Positions 34,926-44,535 are shown, counted from the first letter of the stretch. The stretch: 49,005 nt of DNA from Novosphingobium sp. (GCA_027311705.1 DAICYJ010000225.1:1-49005); one strand, 5' to 3'. Notes: generated by a model from the letters alone, not told the origin. Numbers and translations: made by a program.

Positions 34926-35951
34926 TTACCCGCCTTCGTCGAAAAGGTCGGGCACCGAGCCCGACGGCGGGGTCATCCCCAAGTGCTGCCAGCCGCGATC
35001 GTTCAGGCAGCGGCCGCGCGCGGTGCGGGCGACGAGGCCGAGCTGGATCAGGTAGGGTTCGATCACGTCCTCGATCGTGTCGCGCGGCTCGGAAAGCCCG
35101 GCAGCCAGCGTTTCCACGCCCACTGGCCCGCCCTTGTAGATGCCGGCGATCATGGTGAGGTAGCGGCGATCCTGCAAATCCAACCCCAGCTTGTCGACCT
35201 CCAGCCGGGTGAGGGCCGAATCGGCAATCTCGCGGGTGATGGTGGTGCTGCCCGCCACTTGCGCGAAATCGCGCACCCGGCGCAGCAGCCGCCCGGCGAC
35301 ACGCGGCGTGCCCCGCGCACGGCGGGCAATCTCCTGCGCTCCGCCCGCGTCCAGCCCGATGCCGAGCAGGCCCGCACCGCGCAGCACCACGCGTTCGAGT
35401 TCAGGCACGGTGTAGAACTGAAGCCGCACTGGGATGCCGAAGCGATCGCGCAACGGCGTGGAGAGCAGGCCCGCACGGGTGGTCGCGCCGATCAGGGTGA
35501 ATGCCGGCAGGTCGATCCGCACCGACCGCGCCGATGGCCCTTCGCCGATAATGAGGTCGAGCGCGCGGTCCTCCATTGCTGGATAGAGCACTTCCTCCAC
35601 CACCGGGTTCAGGCGGTGGATCTCGTCGATGAACAGGACGTCGCCTTCTTCAAGGTTCGTCAGCAAGGCGGCCAGATCGCCCGACTTGGCGATGACCGGG
35701 CCGCTGGTGGCGCGAAAATTGACTCCCAGTTCACGCGCGATGATTGCGGCGAGCGTGGTCTTGCCAAGGCCGGGCGGACCAAAGAACAGCACATGGTCCA
35801 TCGCCTCCCGCCGCTGCCGCGCGCTCTCGATAAAGACGCGCAAGTTCTCGCGCGCGGCCTCCTGCCCAACGAATTCGGCAAGCGATTTGGGGCGCAGCGC
35901 GGCGTCGGGGTCAGCCGGCTGGCGGTCGGGAGAGAGGAGGGTGTCGGTCAT
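34926..35951 (-). CDS. ruvB: Holliday junction branch migration helicase RuvB
   Basis: The 341-residue AAA+ motor drives branch migration with RuvA. Walker A is GPPGLGKTT and Walker B is LFIDEIHRL. Sensor 1 (GATTRAG) and the arginine finger region (TPLRDRFG) are present, and the winged-helix domain lies at about 255-330. It is separated from ruvA by the hicBA pair. ATG 35951 gives the normal length. Confidence 0.97.
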   Translation of the reverse strand: MTDTLLSPDRQPADPDAALRPKSLAEFVGQEAARENLRVFIESARQRREAMDHVLFFGPPGLGKTTLAAIIARELGVNFRATSGPVIAKSGDLAALLTNLEEGDVLFIDEIHRLNPVVEEVLYPAMEDRALDLIIGEGPSARSVRIDLPAFTLIGATTRAGLLSTPLRDRFGIPVRLQFYTVPELERVVLRGAGLLGIGLDAGGAQEIARRARGTPRVAGRLLRRVRDFAQVAGSTTITREIADSALTRLEVDKLGLDLQDRRYLTMIAGIYKGGPVGVETLAAGLSEPRDTIEDVIEPYLIQLGLVARTARGRCLNDRGWQHLGMTPPSGSVPDLFDEGG

Positions 35952-36105
35952 GGGGTTACACAGACTTGAAGATGATAATCCCAGTGTCCGCTGTGATCCA
36001 AGCAGCGGTCGATTCCCAGCCAGTCTTGTATCCAAAGTCCAATAAGATTTCCCGCGAGAAAGACAATTATGTTGGGGCAGATCAGCGCAGTCAGGTGGCG
36101 ACGTG

Positions 36106-36324
36106 TCATTTCAACGCATCCAGAAACTCATCCTGTGCCACGCCTGCTTGCCGCAAGATGCCCGCCAGCGTTCCGGTCTTCACCGGCTTGTGTAGCGGAA
36201 CCACCGTGCCGCTGCCGTCCCGACGCATAACAACATGACTTCCGCGTTGGCGGACTTGCGCGAAGCCCAACCGTTCCAGAGCCTTGATAACCTCCGCGCC
36301 TGAAAGCACGGGCAGCTTAGGCAT
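36106..36324 (-). CDS. hicA: HicA-type mRNA interferase toxin
   Basis: The 72-residue protein opens [21 protein letters not shown] and carries the HicA signature RQRGSH, with catalytic H30, then [20 protein letters not shown]. It cleaves mRNA and is blocked by HicB. ATG 36324 was chosen over an upstream TTG. The start overlaps hicB by eight bases. Confidence 0.9.
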   Translation of the reverse strand: MPKLPVLSGAEVIKALERLGFAQVRQRGSHVVMRRDGSGTVVPLHKPVKTGTLAGILRQAGVAQDEFLDALK

Positions 36325-36523
36325 GGACCGCAACGTCAAAGCTGGTCACCAGTGCGGCACCATGGAACGTCATTGGGAATTCCTCCAGATACAGTTCCAC
36401 CGCCTCCCGCAGGTTGGCGAGGGCTTCCTCGATCGTATCGCCCTGGCTGACCGTGCCGGTTTCGGGATTGAGGGCAACGTAGCCGCCTTCTTCCGCTGGA
36501 TTGAGAACCGCTGTTACCTGCAT
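36317..36523 (-). CDS. hicB: HicB-type antitoxin (short form)
   Basis: The 68-residue protein begins MQVTAVLNPAEEGGYVALNPE and has the HicB fold core TVSQGDTIEEALANLREAVELY. It lacks a C-terminal DNA-binding domain, so autoregulation may rely on the complex or be absent. It is upstream of hicA, overlapping by eight bases, and 24 bp downstream of the ruvA stop. Confidence 0.9.
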   Translation of the reverse strand: MQVTAVLNPAEEGGYVALNPETGTVSQGDTIEEALANLREAVELYLEEFPMTFHGAALVTSFDVAVHA

Positions 36524-36547
36524 GGTCCGTTCCTTTCGCGCGCCATA

Positions 36548-37168
36548 TTACCCCGCCGCCCTTTTCAACGCCACCCGCACAAGGTCGTTCAGCCCCGCGT
36601 CGTCGCCAAGTTCCTCAATCGCCTTCGCCACCGCGTTGCTCGCCACCAGCGGCTTGAACCCCAGGTTCTGCAAGGCTGAAACCGCATCCGCGCTTACCGA
36701 CCCCGCCGGCACCATCGCCAGCCCGTCGATCGGTGCCACGCCCGGTCCGCCGCCGAAGCCCGCCAGCCCGCCGGCCTTGTCCTTCAGTTCGTGCACGATA
36801 CGCGTCGCCAGCTTCGGCCCCACGCCGTTGGCGCGCGACACCATCGCGCTGTCGCCTTGCGCGCAGGCGCGTTGCAGTTCGTCCGAGGACAGTGCGGAGA
36901 GGATTGCCAGCGCAACTTTGCTTCCCACGCCCTGCACGCCCGTCAGCAGGCGGAACCATGCGCGTTCGCCGGCGCTGGCGAAGCCGATCAGGCGCTGGTC
37001 GGTTTCGCTCACCTGCAATTCGGTGTGGACCACCACCTTGTCGCCCGCGATGCCGAGGTGCGTGAGCGTCTTGGCCGAACAGTGGACGAGGTAGCCCACG
37101 CCGCCCACGTCGATGATGGCCCAGTCGGGGCCGGTTTCGTCGAGGATGCCGGTGAGCTTCGCGATCAT
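36548..37168 (-). CDS. ruvA: Holliday junction DNA helicase subunit RuvA
   Basis: The 206-residue protein binds the Holliday junction and loads RuvB. It starts [11 protein letters not shown] and has the OB-fold domain, the two helix-hairpin-helix motifs ([16 protein letters not shown] and [16 protein letters not shown]), and the C-terminal domain III (about 155-206) that contacts RuvB. AGGAAC precedes the ATG by five bases. Confidence 0.96.
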   Translation of the reverse strand: MIAKLTGILDETGPDWAIIDVGGVGYLVHCSAKTLTHLGIAGDKVVVHTELQVSETDQRLIGFASAGERAWFRLLTGVQGVGSKVALAILSALSSDELQRACAQGDSAMVSRANGVGPKLATRIVHELKDKAGGLAGFGGGPGVAPIDGLAMVPAGSVSADAVSALQNLGFKPLVASNAVAKAIEELGDDAGLNDLVRVALKRAAG

Positions 37169-37215
37169 GGTTTGTTCCTATGGCAGGGAACGGCCACGAA
37201 CGCCAGAGGGTGAAG

Positions 37216-37782
37216 TCAGCCGAGCAGTTTGCTCAACACATCGGGGTGGAAGCTGCCGCCGAGGAAGCCGTTGAGGCCCATGAACAGGCCGAACGCGCCG
37301 AAGGCCCAGCCGAGGGCGAGCAGCCAGAAGCTTTCCAGCAAGGCCGCCACCGCCGCGACCGAGATCGCGGTGGAAATGGCCGCGTCGCCTGCATCGAACT
37401 GGTCGTCGTGGACGTTAAGCGCATCGTAGAGATCGGACTGTGCCTTTGCGTCGGCGGCAAGCGCTGGGACTTCGGCTTTGTAGCGCGCGATGTCCTTGCC
37501 CAGCCCAGCCAGCGCGGCATCGGCCTTGCCCGGCGCGGCGAGGGTGGCGATCTGCAGGCGTTCGCCTTGCGCCAGATGCTGCTTGGTCTTGGTCGCCTGA
37601 TACTCGTTCCAGCGATCGACCGATGCTGATTGCGCGGCCTGCATGCCCTGGACGATGTTGCCGTCCTTGATGTTGCACAGCCCTGCGAACACCGACAGCA
37701 CCACGACGGTGATGGCGATCATGCGGTTGAGCCGCTTGTCCTTGGCTTCGGCGCTGAGTTCGAGTTCCATGCCGTACGACAT
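37216..37782 (-). CDS. DUF4337 membrane protein
   Basis: The 188-residue protein has a membrane segment near the N-terminus (MIAITVVVLSVFAGLC, about 21-36), the characteristic IKDGNIVQGMQ motif, a long helical region (about 50-120), and two C-terminal membrane segments (about 138-175). DUF4337 has no known function. It lies between ruvC and ruvA on the same strand, with about 50 bp gaps. ATG 37782 or 37770 could be the start. Confidence 0.8.
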   Translation of the reverse strand: MSYGMELELSAEAKDKRLNRMIAITVVVLSVFAGLCNIKDGNIVQGMQAAQSASVDRWNEYQATKTKQHLAQGERLQIATLAAPGKADAALAGLGKDIARYKAEVPALAADAKAQSDLYDALNVHDDQFDAGDAAISTAISVAAVAALLESFWLLALGWAFGAFGLFMGLNGFLGGSFHPDVLSKLLG

Positions 37783-37833
37783 GACGCAGGCCGTCCGGCG
37801 GGGCGATGGCCGGAAGCCTACGGTTTGGTTATG

Positions 37834-38310
37834 TCAGCGATGGCTGCCCAGCATGTTGGCGTGGGTGATCGCTACCGCGAGGGCGTCGGCGGCGTCCTCG
37901 CCCGCCAGCTTCACGCCGGGCAGCAGCACTTTGAGCATGGCCTGCACCTGCTTCTTGTCGGCCCCGCCAGTGCCGACGAGTGCCTTCTTGATAACCTTGG
38001 TCGGGTATTCCGCCACCGGCATGCCCGCGCGCGCCAGCGACAGCATGGCAACCCCGCGCGCCTGTCCCAGCTTCAGCGTCGACTGCGGATTCACATTGAC
38101 GAACACTTCCTCCACCGCGCCGGCATCGGGTTGGTGCATCCGGATCACGTCGGTCAGCGCCGCATCGAGTTCGACGAGGCGATAGGCCATGTCGAGCTTG
38201 GTATCGGTGCGGATCTGGCCGTTGGCGACGTGGCTCAGCCGGCTGCCCGCCTTGGCGACGATACCCCACCCGGTGCAGGTAAGGCCGGGGTCCAGCCCGA
38301 TGATGATCAC
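37834..38310 (-). CDS. ruvC: Crossover junction endodeoxyribonuclease RuvC
   Basis: The 158-residue nuclease cuts Holliday junctions. It starts [16 protein letters not shown], giving catalytic D7. The other acids are in [13 protein letters not shown] and [12 protein letters not shown]. The start is GTG 38310, which overlaps the DUF3147 stop by four bases (GTGA). Confidence 0.96.
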   Translation of the reverse strand: MIIIGLDPGLTCTGWGIVAKAGSRLSHVANGQIRTDTKLDMAYRLVELDAALTDVIRMHQPDAGAVEEVFVNVNPQSTLKLGQARGVAMLSLARAGMPVAEYPTKVIKKALVGTGGADKKQVQAMLKVLLPGVKLAGEDAADALAVAITHANMLGSHR

Positions 38311-38657
38311 AGCTTCAGGCCAAAGCGCGGGCCGATATGCATCATGCCGAAATAGAGTGCGATGGTGAGGGCGCAGCCCGCCGCCAGCGCCACCCAGAAC
38401 GGCACGCCGGCGCGCAGCATGGCGGGGATGGCGAGGAACATCGGCAGCGAGGGCAGCACGTACCAGAACGTTGCCTCGGCATGGATGGCCATGTTTTCGG
38501 TATCGGGCCGCGCGCGCCACAACAGGATCATGCTCAGCACCGAGACCAGCGGCAACGAAGCAACCAGCGCGGCGAAAGCGGGGAGCTTCTTGCCGATCTC
38601 CGAAATCAGCGCGATCAGCAGGCCCGACAGCAGCGCCTTTGCGGCCAGAGCCCACAT
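38307..38657 (-). CDS. DUF3147 membrane protein
   Basis: The 116-residue protein has four membrane segments ([49 protein letters not shown] and [18 protein letters not shown]) and matches the DUF3147 pattern. Function is unknown. It lies directly between yebC and ruvC and overlaps ruvC by four bases. Confidence 0.8.
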   Translation of the reverse strand: MWALAAKALLSGLLIALISEIGKKLPAFAALVASLPLVSVLSMILLWRARPDTENMAIHAEATFWYVLPSLPMFLAIPAMLRAGVPFWVALAAGCALTIALYFGMMHIGPRFGLKL

Positions 38658-38675
38658 ATCAGCGCGCGACCGTCA

Positions 38676-39419
38676 TCAGCCCAGCTTTTCCATCACCTCG
38701 TCGGGGATTTCATAATTGCCCCACACGGTCTGCACATCGTCGTCATCGTCGAGCACGTCGATCAGCTTGAGCAGGGTGGCAGCGTCGTCCACGCCCACTT
38801 CGGCCTTCAGGCTGGGCCGCCATGCCAGCTTCACCGCATCGGCTTCACCCAGCACCTTTTCCAGTTCGCGCGCGACGGGGTGCAGCACGTCGATGCTGGT
38901 CCAGATCGCGTGGCCATCCTCGTCGCTTTCCACGTCGTCGGCACCGGCTTCGATGGCGGCTTCGAGGACTTTCTCCTCATCGCCCGCCTTGGCCGAATAC
39001 TCGATCAGGCCCAGCCGTTCAAAGCCGTGGCTCACGGCGCCCGAAGCACCAAGGTTGCCGCCGTTCTTGGAAAACGCGGTGCGCACATTGGTGGCGGTGC
39101 GGTTGCGGTTGTCGGTCAGTGCCTCGACGATCAGAGCCACGCCGCCGGGGCCATAGCCTTCATAGCGCACTTCTTCATAGTTCTCGCCGTCGCCCTTGCT
39201 GGCCTTGTCGATGGCGCGCTGGATGTTGTCCTTGGGCACCGACTGCGCCTTGGCGGCGTTGACCGCAGCGCGCAGGCGCGGGTTCATGTCCGGATCGGGC
39301 ATGCCCATCTTGGCGGCGACGGTGATTTCGCGGCTGAGCTTCGAAAACTGCGCGGACCGCTTCTTGTCCTGCGCACCCTTGCGATGCATGATATTCTTGA
39401 ATTTGGAATGGCCTGCCAT
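38676..39419 (-). CDS. YebC/PmpR family regulator (TACO1-like)
   Basis: The 247-residue protein begins [20 protein letters not shown], the YebC signature, with KSQ-type core [18 protein letters not shown] and [14 protein letters not shown]. The family acts as a transcription regulator or aids translation of poly-proline stretches. It heads the yebC-DUF3147-ruvC block. ATG 39419 is the start. Confidence 0.95.
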   Translation of the reverse strand: MAGHSKFKNIMHRKGAQDKKRSAQFSKLSREITVAAKMGMPDPDMNPRLRAAVNAAKAQSVPKDNIQRAIDKASKGDGENYEEVRYEGYGPGGVALIVEALTDNRNRTATNVRTAFSKNGGNLGASGAVSHGFERLGLIEYSAKAGDEEKVLEAAIEAGADDVESDEDGHAIWTSIDVLHPVARELEKVLGEADAVKLAWRPSLKAEVGVDDAATLLKLIDVLDDDDDVQTVWGNYEIPDEVMEKLG

Positions 39420-39539
39420 GGTTACGCTTCTTGCGGCTATGTGTGAGTTATGCCGCGCCCCTAGCCGAGACCGGCCTTCCGGGCAATCTTTGCCGAAACC
39501 GGCCCGGCGGTATTCGCGCGTTAACGGCCGCCGTGGCAC

Positions 39540-40247
39540 ATGCGTTGGATGACCGACGCTTTTCGAACCACACTGCAAGACTTCGCCGCCTTCCTCGCCC
39601 GTCCGCGCCTTCTGGAGCCTGCGGGGTTGCGCAATGGGGCCGATTGGCGCGGATGGGGCACGATGCTGGCGCTCTATCTGGCCGGGTTGCTGTTCGCACT
39701 GGGGCCGCTGATCCGGCTGTGGCAGGTTTCATTCGATCTGCCGTCGCCCGCCGCGTTCGACCAGTTCAAGGCGGCGACACTGCTCCCGCTGGTCGTGCTC
39801 GCCGCCCCGATCGGCGAAGAAATCGTGTTTCGTGGCTGGCTGACTGGCCGCCCGCGCGCGCTGTGGCTGGTGCTGTGCGCTATGCTGGCCGCCGTTCTGG
39901 CGGTGGCGATGGTGCGCCATGTGGCCGAAGCGGCGGCGGGGATCGTGCTGCTGGCCGTGCTGGCGGCCGCACTCGCCGGATGGACCGTGCTGCGCAAACG
40001 GCGGCGCGCCCCGGCCTGGTTCGAGCGCGCGTTTCCGGTGCTGTTCTACCTGTCGGTCGTCATCTTTGCGCTATCGCACCTCGCGAATCATGATCGCGTA
40101 GGGCTGGTCATGCTGCCGCTGGTGCTCCCGCAACTGTGGGCCGGGCTGGTTCTCGGCTTCGTGCGGATGCGGTTCGGGCTGCCCGCCTCGATGCTGCTGC
40201 ATGCGCTGGCCAACGGCGCTGCCATCGGCCTTGCGCTGGCGGGTTGA
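39540..40247 (+). CDS. CPBP family intramembrane metalloprotease
   Basis: The 235-residue membrane protein has the CPBP (Abi) motifs: EE-x3-R at E93, E94 and R98 (IGEEIVFRG), F-x3-H (FALSHLAN) and H-x3-N (LLHALAN). At least six membrane segments surround them. The family includes CAAX-like proteases and bacteriocin immunity proteins. Its substrate is unknown. It is divergent from yebC. Confidence 0.87.
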   Translation: MRWMTDAFRTTLQDFAAFLARPRLLEPAGLRNGADWRGWGTMLALYLAGLLFALGPLIRLWQVSFDLPSPAAFDQFKAATLLPLVVLAAPIGEEIVFRGWLTGRPRALWLVLCAMLAAVLAVAMVRHVAEAAAGIVLLAVLAAALAGWTVLRKRRRAPAWFERAFPVLFYLSVVIFALSHLANHDRVGLVMLPLVLPQLWAGLVLGFVRMRFGLPASMLLHALANGAAIGLALAG

Positions 40248-40280
40248 GCGGCTGCCAAGACGCATCGCGGATTTGAACCA

Positions 40281-41018
40281 TCAGTCGAACACGGTATCCC
40301 GTGTCTGAATGTTGTGCCGATGCGATGCCGCCGCTTTGATCGCGAAGGCCAATACGGCAACCGGGCCAAATGCGGTCACAAACGAGAGCGCGAAAATCTG
40401 CAGACCATTGTGCTCGAGGTTGATCTGCATGGTCGCGAGCAACTGACTTCGCGCCCATGGCAAAGCAAATCTGGAAACTGCTACAATCGTTGCTCCGGCG
40501 AGCCACCATGCCACCGCACCTTCTGGCAAACCCGTGAAGGCGTCATAGGGTCGGGTGAATCGATCACCCCTTGCTCGGGCCACTGCGGTTACGAGTATTG
40601 GAAGTAGCAAGGTGCCGATCATGACCTCCAACAGCTTCAACAGCACTGGAAAATCGCTGGCGAGGCGAGGTGCTCCCACGGCCAGCGCCAGCCCTAGCAA
40701 GATCGGGATGGCCCAATACATGAGCCAAGCCATAGACATGGCGGCGTAGTAAGGTGGCGGCAAAGTGGTGTTGGAAGCCGTTCCCCGCGCCATCAGCACG
40801 AGGACCAGCCATCCAAACGCACCGCTAATAAAATTGCTGACAAGCAGCGGAATCATCATGTCATGAGGCTGCGGTGGCCCGCCGGGCATGAAGACAAACC
40901 CCGCCTTCAAGGCGATCACGCTCGCCAAAAGGGTGATCGCAAAGCCATACCAGCTTGCTGGCATGGTCAGCACTTTCAGAGAGAGAAAGGCGATGTGAAG
41001 AACACTTCTTGGCAACAT
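40281..41018 (-). CDS. Hypothetical integral membrane protein
   Basis: The 245-residue protein is not recognised. It has about five to six membrane segments (for example YGFAITLLASVIALKAGFVF, FGWLVLVLMA, YWAIPILLGLALAVG and LQIFALSFVTAFGPVAVLAF). The ATG at 41018 has GAGGGG six bases upstream, which supports a real gene. Base use is slightly less GC-rich than its neighbours. It is convergent with the CPBP gene. Confidence 0.6.
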   Translation of the reverse strand: MLPRSVLHIAFLSLKVLTMPASWYGFAITLLASVIALKAGFVFMPGGPPQPHDMMIPLLVSNFISGAFGWLVLVLMARGTASNTTLPPPYYAAMSMAWLMYWAIPILLGLALAVGAPRLASDFPVLLKLLEVMIGTLLLPILVTAVARARGDRFTRPYDAFTGLPEGAVAWWLAGATIVAVSRFALPWARSQLLATMQINLEHNGLQIFALSFVTAFGPVAVLAFAIKAAASHRHNIQTRDTVFD

Positions 41019-41113
41019 CGCGAGCCCCTCCCCGAAAAATCAGGATTAATCTACGCCTAATTGGCAATCGCAGGGGAGAGCCAGTTGGGCGCGCTTCTGG
41101 ATCATAACCCCCG

Positions 41114-41350
41114 TCACCCGATGCCAAGGGCCGCCTTGTAGGTATCCAGCACCATTTCCATTTCACGGCGATCGTCGGGCTTCATCTTCCGCAGGCGGAC
41201 GATCTGGCGCATGATCTTGGCGTCATAGCCGGCGGATTTCGCCTCGCTGTAAACGTCCTTGATGTCGTCGCCGATGCCCTTCTTTTCTTCTTCGAGGCGT
41301 TCGATGCGCTCGATCAGGAGGCGCAGGCGGTCATCGGCGGCGTCGGCCAT
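41114..41350 (-). CDS. gapR: DUF2312 nucleoid-associated protein GapR
   Basis: The 78-residue protein has a coiled-coil N-terminus ([17 protein letters not shown]), then [20 protein letters not shown] and [15 protein letters not shown]. This is the DUF2312 family, whose Caulobacter member GapR binds overtwisted AT-rich DNA ahead of replication and transcription. It is probably a nucleoid protein with the same role. It has its own position between rlmE and the unknown membrane protein gene. Confidence 0.93.
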   Translation of the reverse strand: MADAADDRLRLLIERIERLEEEKKGIGDDIKDVYSEAKSAGYDAKIMRQIVRLRKMKPDDRREMEMVLDTYKAALGIG

Positions 41351-41444
41351 CGGGAAAGCTCCGGTGCAAAAGGTTGGCGTGAATTACGAAGCGGGGCCTT
41401 TAGGCCGGGCCGGGCGATTCGCGCAAAACCCTGCCTGTGGATAG

Positions 41445-42146
41445 TCAGTCGTCCTCGATTGGATCAATGTCCGTATCGGCCTCTTTCCGGCCCTTGAAGT
41501 CTTGCGCGATCACGTACCATTCGGACGAACCCTTGCGGCTGACCGGCGGTTTTACGTGCTTCACCGTCCGGAAATTGCGCTTCTGCAGGTTGAGCAGTTC
41601 GGTATCGGTGCCGCCTGCAAAAACCTTGCCGACAAAGGCCCCGCCCGGCGCCAGATACTGGATGGCGAAGTCCACCGCCGTTTCCACCAGCCCCATGGTC
41701 CGCAAATGGTCGGTCTGCTTGTGGCCCACAGTGTTTGCCGCCATGTCCGACAGCACGAGGTCTGGCGCGCCATCGAGTGCGCCTTCCAGCGCGGCGGGGG
41801 CTTCGTCGGCCATGAAGTCCATTTCGAAAATGGTCACGCCCTCGATCGGCTCGGTGGGCAGCAGGTCGATGCCCACCACCTTGGCGGCGGGCACTTTCTT
41901 GCGCACCACCTGGCTCCATCCGCCGGGCGCGATGCCCAGGTCGATCACCCGCTGGCGGCCGCGCAGCAGGGTGAACTTTTCGTCCAGTTCGATCAGTTTA
42001 TAGGCGGCGCGGCTGCGCCAGCCGTCGATCTTGGCCTGCTTGACGTAGGGGTCGTTGATCTGGCGATTGAGCCATTGGATCGAGGACTGCGAACGCCCCT
42101 TGCCGGTTTTCAGGCGTTCGCCGGGGTCTCGTCCGGAACGGCTCAT
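41445..42146 (-). CDS. rlmE: 23S rRNA (uridine-2'-O-) methyltransferase
   Basis: The 233-residue FtsJ/RrmJ-family enzyme methylates a uridine in the 23S rRNA A-loop using SAM. The basic N-terminus (RSGRDPGERLKTGKGR) is followed by GWRSRAAYKLIELDEKF (catalytic Lys), SAM site IDLGIAPGGWSQ, catalytic Asp in LVLSDMAANTVGH, and the VGKVFAGG lysine. It overlaps the ppx/gppA stop by four bases (ATGA). Confidence 0.94.
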   Translation of the reverse strand: MSRSGRDPGERLKTGKGRSQSSIQWLNRQINDPYVKQAKIDGWRSRAAYKLIELDEKFTLLRGRQRVIDLGIAPGGWSQVVRKKVPAAKVVGIDLLPTEPIEGVTIFEMDFMADEAPAALEGALDGAPDLVLSDMAANTVGHKQTDHLRTMGLVETAVDFAIQYLAPGGAFVGKVFAGGTDTELLNLQKRNFRTVKHVKPPVSRKGSSEWYVIAQDFKGRKEADTDIDPIEDD

Positions 42147-43399
42147 GGGCGGGATGCTTTCTTCAGGTTGCGCAGCGCTTCGCGGCTGCGTTCGGCATCG
42201 CCGCCCGCTGCCATCAGGCTGCGCAGGATGCCTTCGCGGATACCACGGTCGGCGATGCCCAGCCGGTCGGCCGGCCAGATGTCGAAAATCGATTCGAGGA
42301 TGGCGCAGCCCGCCACCACCAGATCGGCACGCTCGCGCCCGATGCACGGCACAGCGATGCGTTCGGCCGGGGAAAGGTGGGCAAGCCGCTGGCTGATGTC
42401 GCGCATGGAAGCAGTCGGTACGATCAGCCCGTCCACCGCGCGGCGATCGTATTGCGGTAGATTCAGATGCAGGCTGGCGAGCGTGGTGACGGTGCCACTG
42501 GTGCCCAGCAGGCGGATGGCCTGGCGTTCGATGGCAAGCTGGCGTTCGCCCGCCACGCGTTCGGAAAACGCGGCGAAGCCTTCGTCGACCAGCCGCCGCA
42601 TTTCGGCATAGGCGGCGGCGCGGCCTTCCACGCTGTCGGGCACTTCGCCGACGCTCTCGGTCAGCGACACGACGCCCCACGGCACCGATTGCCAATCGAG
42701 GATGCGCGGAACCGTGTCGGCCGTATCGACCAGCACCATTTCGGTCGATCCGCCGCCGATGTCGAAAATCATCGCCGGCCCATCGCCGGTTTCGAGCAGG
42801 ATGTGGCAGCCGAGCACCGCGAGCCGCGCCTCTTCCTGAGCGGTGATGATGTTCAGCCGGATGCCGGTTTCGCGATAAACGCGCTCGATGAACTCCTCGC
42901 CGTTCACCGCGCGGCGGCAGGCCTCGGTCGCGACCGAACGGGCGAGGTGGACGTTGCGCTTTTTCAGCTTGTCGGAACAAATGTGCAGCGCGGCCAGCGC
43001 GCGGTCCATCGCCGCATCGGAAAGCCGGCCCGATTGCGCCAGCCCTTCGCCCAGCCGCACCACGCGGCTGAAGGCATCGATCACCACGAAATGTTCGCCC
43101 GATGGGCGCGCGATCAGCAGGCGGCAGTTGTTGGTGCCCAGATCGATGGCGGCATAGGCCTGGCGGTGAAAAGGCATGGGCTTTTGCCATGCCTGCGGCT
43201 TGTCCGCGAAGGGCACGACACCCGTCGACGCCGCATGTGCGGAATCGTTTTCGTGCTGCGGGCGTGGTTCGCCCTGTGGTTCGCCGGCGGATTTCGGCGG
43301 GTTCTGCGTTCCGACAGATTGGCGCTGCGGGGCACCATGCCCCTGTTTCCCGCCCGACCGCGTACCCTGTTCACTCGCCGGCGGATCGAACTCCGCCAT
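42143..43399 (-). CDS. Ppx/GppA family phosphatase
   Basis: The 418-residue protein of the actin-like ATPase fold carries AAIDLGTNNCRLLIA, IFDIGGGSTEMVL and a C-terminal helical region. Members are exopolyphosphatases or pppGpp phosphatases; the sequence does not separate the two. A Pro/Gln-rich tail of about 75 residues precedes the domain. It is translationally coupled to rlmE. Confidence 0.88.
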   Translation of the reverse strand: MAEFDPPASEQGTRSGGKQGHGAPQRQSVGTQNPPKSAGEPQGEPRPQHENDSAHAASTGVVPFADKPQAWQKPMPFHRQAYAAIDLGTNNCRLLIARPSGEHFVVIDAFSRVVRLGEGLAQSGRLSDAAMDRALAALHICSDKLKKRNVHLARSVATEACRRAVNGEEFIERVYRETGIRLNIITAQEEARLAVLGCHILLETGDGPAMIFDIGGGSTEMVLVDTADTVPRILDWQSVPWGVVSLTESVGEVPDSVEGRAAAYAEMRRLVDEGFAAFSERVAGERQLAIERQAIRLLGTSGTVTTLASLHLNLPQYDRRAVDGLIVPTASMRDISQRLAHLSPAERIAVPCIGRERADLVVAGCAILESIFDIWPADRLGIADRGIREGILRSLMAAGGDAERSREALRNLKKASRP

Positions 43400-43555
43400 T
43401 TTCGCGATTCACTTATGTTCTCCCGCCCGGCAAATCCGGCGGGTACTTGACGCCTATCGTAGCGACCACGTGTGCTGCCTGCAAGGTGCGCGGCCGGAAA
43501 GGGATTTCCCCCGCTTGACTCGGCCACGGACGGCGATTAATTGCGCGCCTCCCGT

Positions 43556-43629
43556 TGCCCCGTCGTCTAATGGTAAGACACCGGTTTCTGATACCGTTTA
43601 TCGAGGTTCGAGTCCTCGCGGGGCATCCA
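43556..43629 (+). tRNA. tRNA-Gln (anticodon CTG)
   Basis: TGCCCCG (43556-43562) pairs with CGGGGCA (43619-43625), followed by discriminator T and CCA. The anticodon loop TTCTGAT gives CTG, glutamine. The T-arm GAGGTTCGAGTCCTC is canonical. Confidence 0.95.
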
Positions 43630-44210
43630 CACCACATCGGAATAATCACACTCAAGCAATGCTTTGTGCATTGGTTGCGACGTCTCTTCGAACGCAACGC
43701 ATCGGCCTCAAGGCCGTCTTCCACTTGGGGCCGGATTGGTATGACCCGCGGGTCTCGTTGGCGCCGGCACGACAGGATGATCAAGGTGCGGTGGGTGCGG
43801 ATGCCTCCAACCCACTGCTTCGTTAACACTTACCGCGCGCTGGTTGGTTGTGGGCAGGTTTCAAATTGCAGAAACGAGGGCCTTGCCAACATCGGTAATG
43901 CATTCCGGCCAATGATTCGCTCGAAAATGGGATAAATAGCCTGCCGCAACAGTAGCCGAGCGTCTTGTCGACGGCGCATCAAGGTTAAAAATATGTTAAC
44001 ATTGATGGTCTGCGCGCATTGATAACGTAACGGCTAACCTAATGGGTTTCTGCAAGAATCCGTTGAGTGCCGGTTTTTTGAAAACGTTCGATGCGGCATT
44101 TCTTCGTTCGCCACCGCAAAAAGGGTTGTGCGCACTTGCAGTATTATCTTGAGCCAAACTGGAGCTATTTGTAAGTAGTGACAGTACGCAGGGTTTCTGG
44201 AGTCGTTGTC
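43630..44210. other. Gene-poor intergenic region of about 580 bp
   Basis: No convincing gene was found between tRNA-Gln and the exported protein. It holds a palindrome GACCCGCGGGTC (about 43745-43756), an inverted repeat GTTAA-N7-TTAAC (43984-44000), and a patch of lower GC (about 43920-44060). A weak promoter TTGAGC-N17-TAAGTA (44149-44177) may serve the next gene. Confidence 0.6.
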
Positions 44211-44471
44211 ATGAATCTTTTCAAATCGATCACCACGGCGGTGGTGGCTGGCGCGCTTGGTCTTGCGACCACTGCGCAGGCTGCTGAAACCCGTTCGTTC
44301 GGTACCATCCCTGCCAAGACCGTGCTGAAGCGCTCGGTCGGCGGCAATCAGGCGATCGTCAGCCAGCAGGCCGGCGGCTTTCCGTTCCTGATCGTGTTTG
44401 TCGTCATTGCTGTCGGTCTCGGCATTTATTTCGCTGTCAAGGATGATAACGAAGATACGCCGGGCGCCTGA
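44211..44471 (+). CDS. Small exported/membrane protein of unknown function
   Basis: The 86-residue protein has a signal peptide (MNLFKSITTAVVAGALGLATTAQA in total; cleavage likely after AQA at residue 24 at most), a polar middle, and a C-terminal membrane segment (FPFLIVFVVIAVGLGIYFAV, about 58-77) with a short acidic tail ending EDTPGA. No family was recognised. The ATG at 44211 has GGAG eight bases upstream. A strong terminator follows, so it is a single-gene transcript. Confidence 0.7.
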   Translation: MNLFKSITTAVVAGALGLATTAQAAETRSFGTIPAKTVLKRSVGGNQAIVSQQAGGFPFLIVFVVIAVGLGIYFAVKDDNEDTPGA

Positions 44472-44496
44472 ACGCTTCACTGCGCAAACAGTTTTG

Positions 44497-44535
44497 ACGG
44501 GCGCGCCGGGAGTACCGGCGCGCCCGTTCGTTTTT
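44497..44535 (+). terminator. Strong rho-independent terminator
   Basis: ACGGGCGCGCCGG (44497-44509) pairs perfectly with CCGGCGCGCCCGT (44515-44527) around a five-base loop. TCGTTTTT follows. It ends the 44211-44471 transcript. Confidence 0.9.

Noticed and set aside
35966..36238. Frame of 90 codons on the plus strand between ruvB and hicA
   Set aside because: It overlaps hicA antisense and has no recognisable motif or ribosome binding site.
36106..36523. hicBA as part of a mobile element
   Set aside because: No terminal inverted repeats, target duplications or transposase were seen around the pair, so only simple insertion is considered.
37174..37201. GAAC-N6-GAAC and GTTCC/GGAAC repeats upstream of ruvA as a LexA box
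   Set aside because: The alphaproteobacterial LexA site has seven-base spacing, and GTTCC here is the ruvA ribosome binding site on the minus strand.
43413..43829. Frame of 138 codons on the minus strand across tRNA-Gln
   Set aside because: It runs antisense through the tRNA and has no family motif or ribosome binding site.
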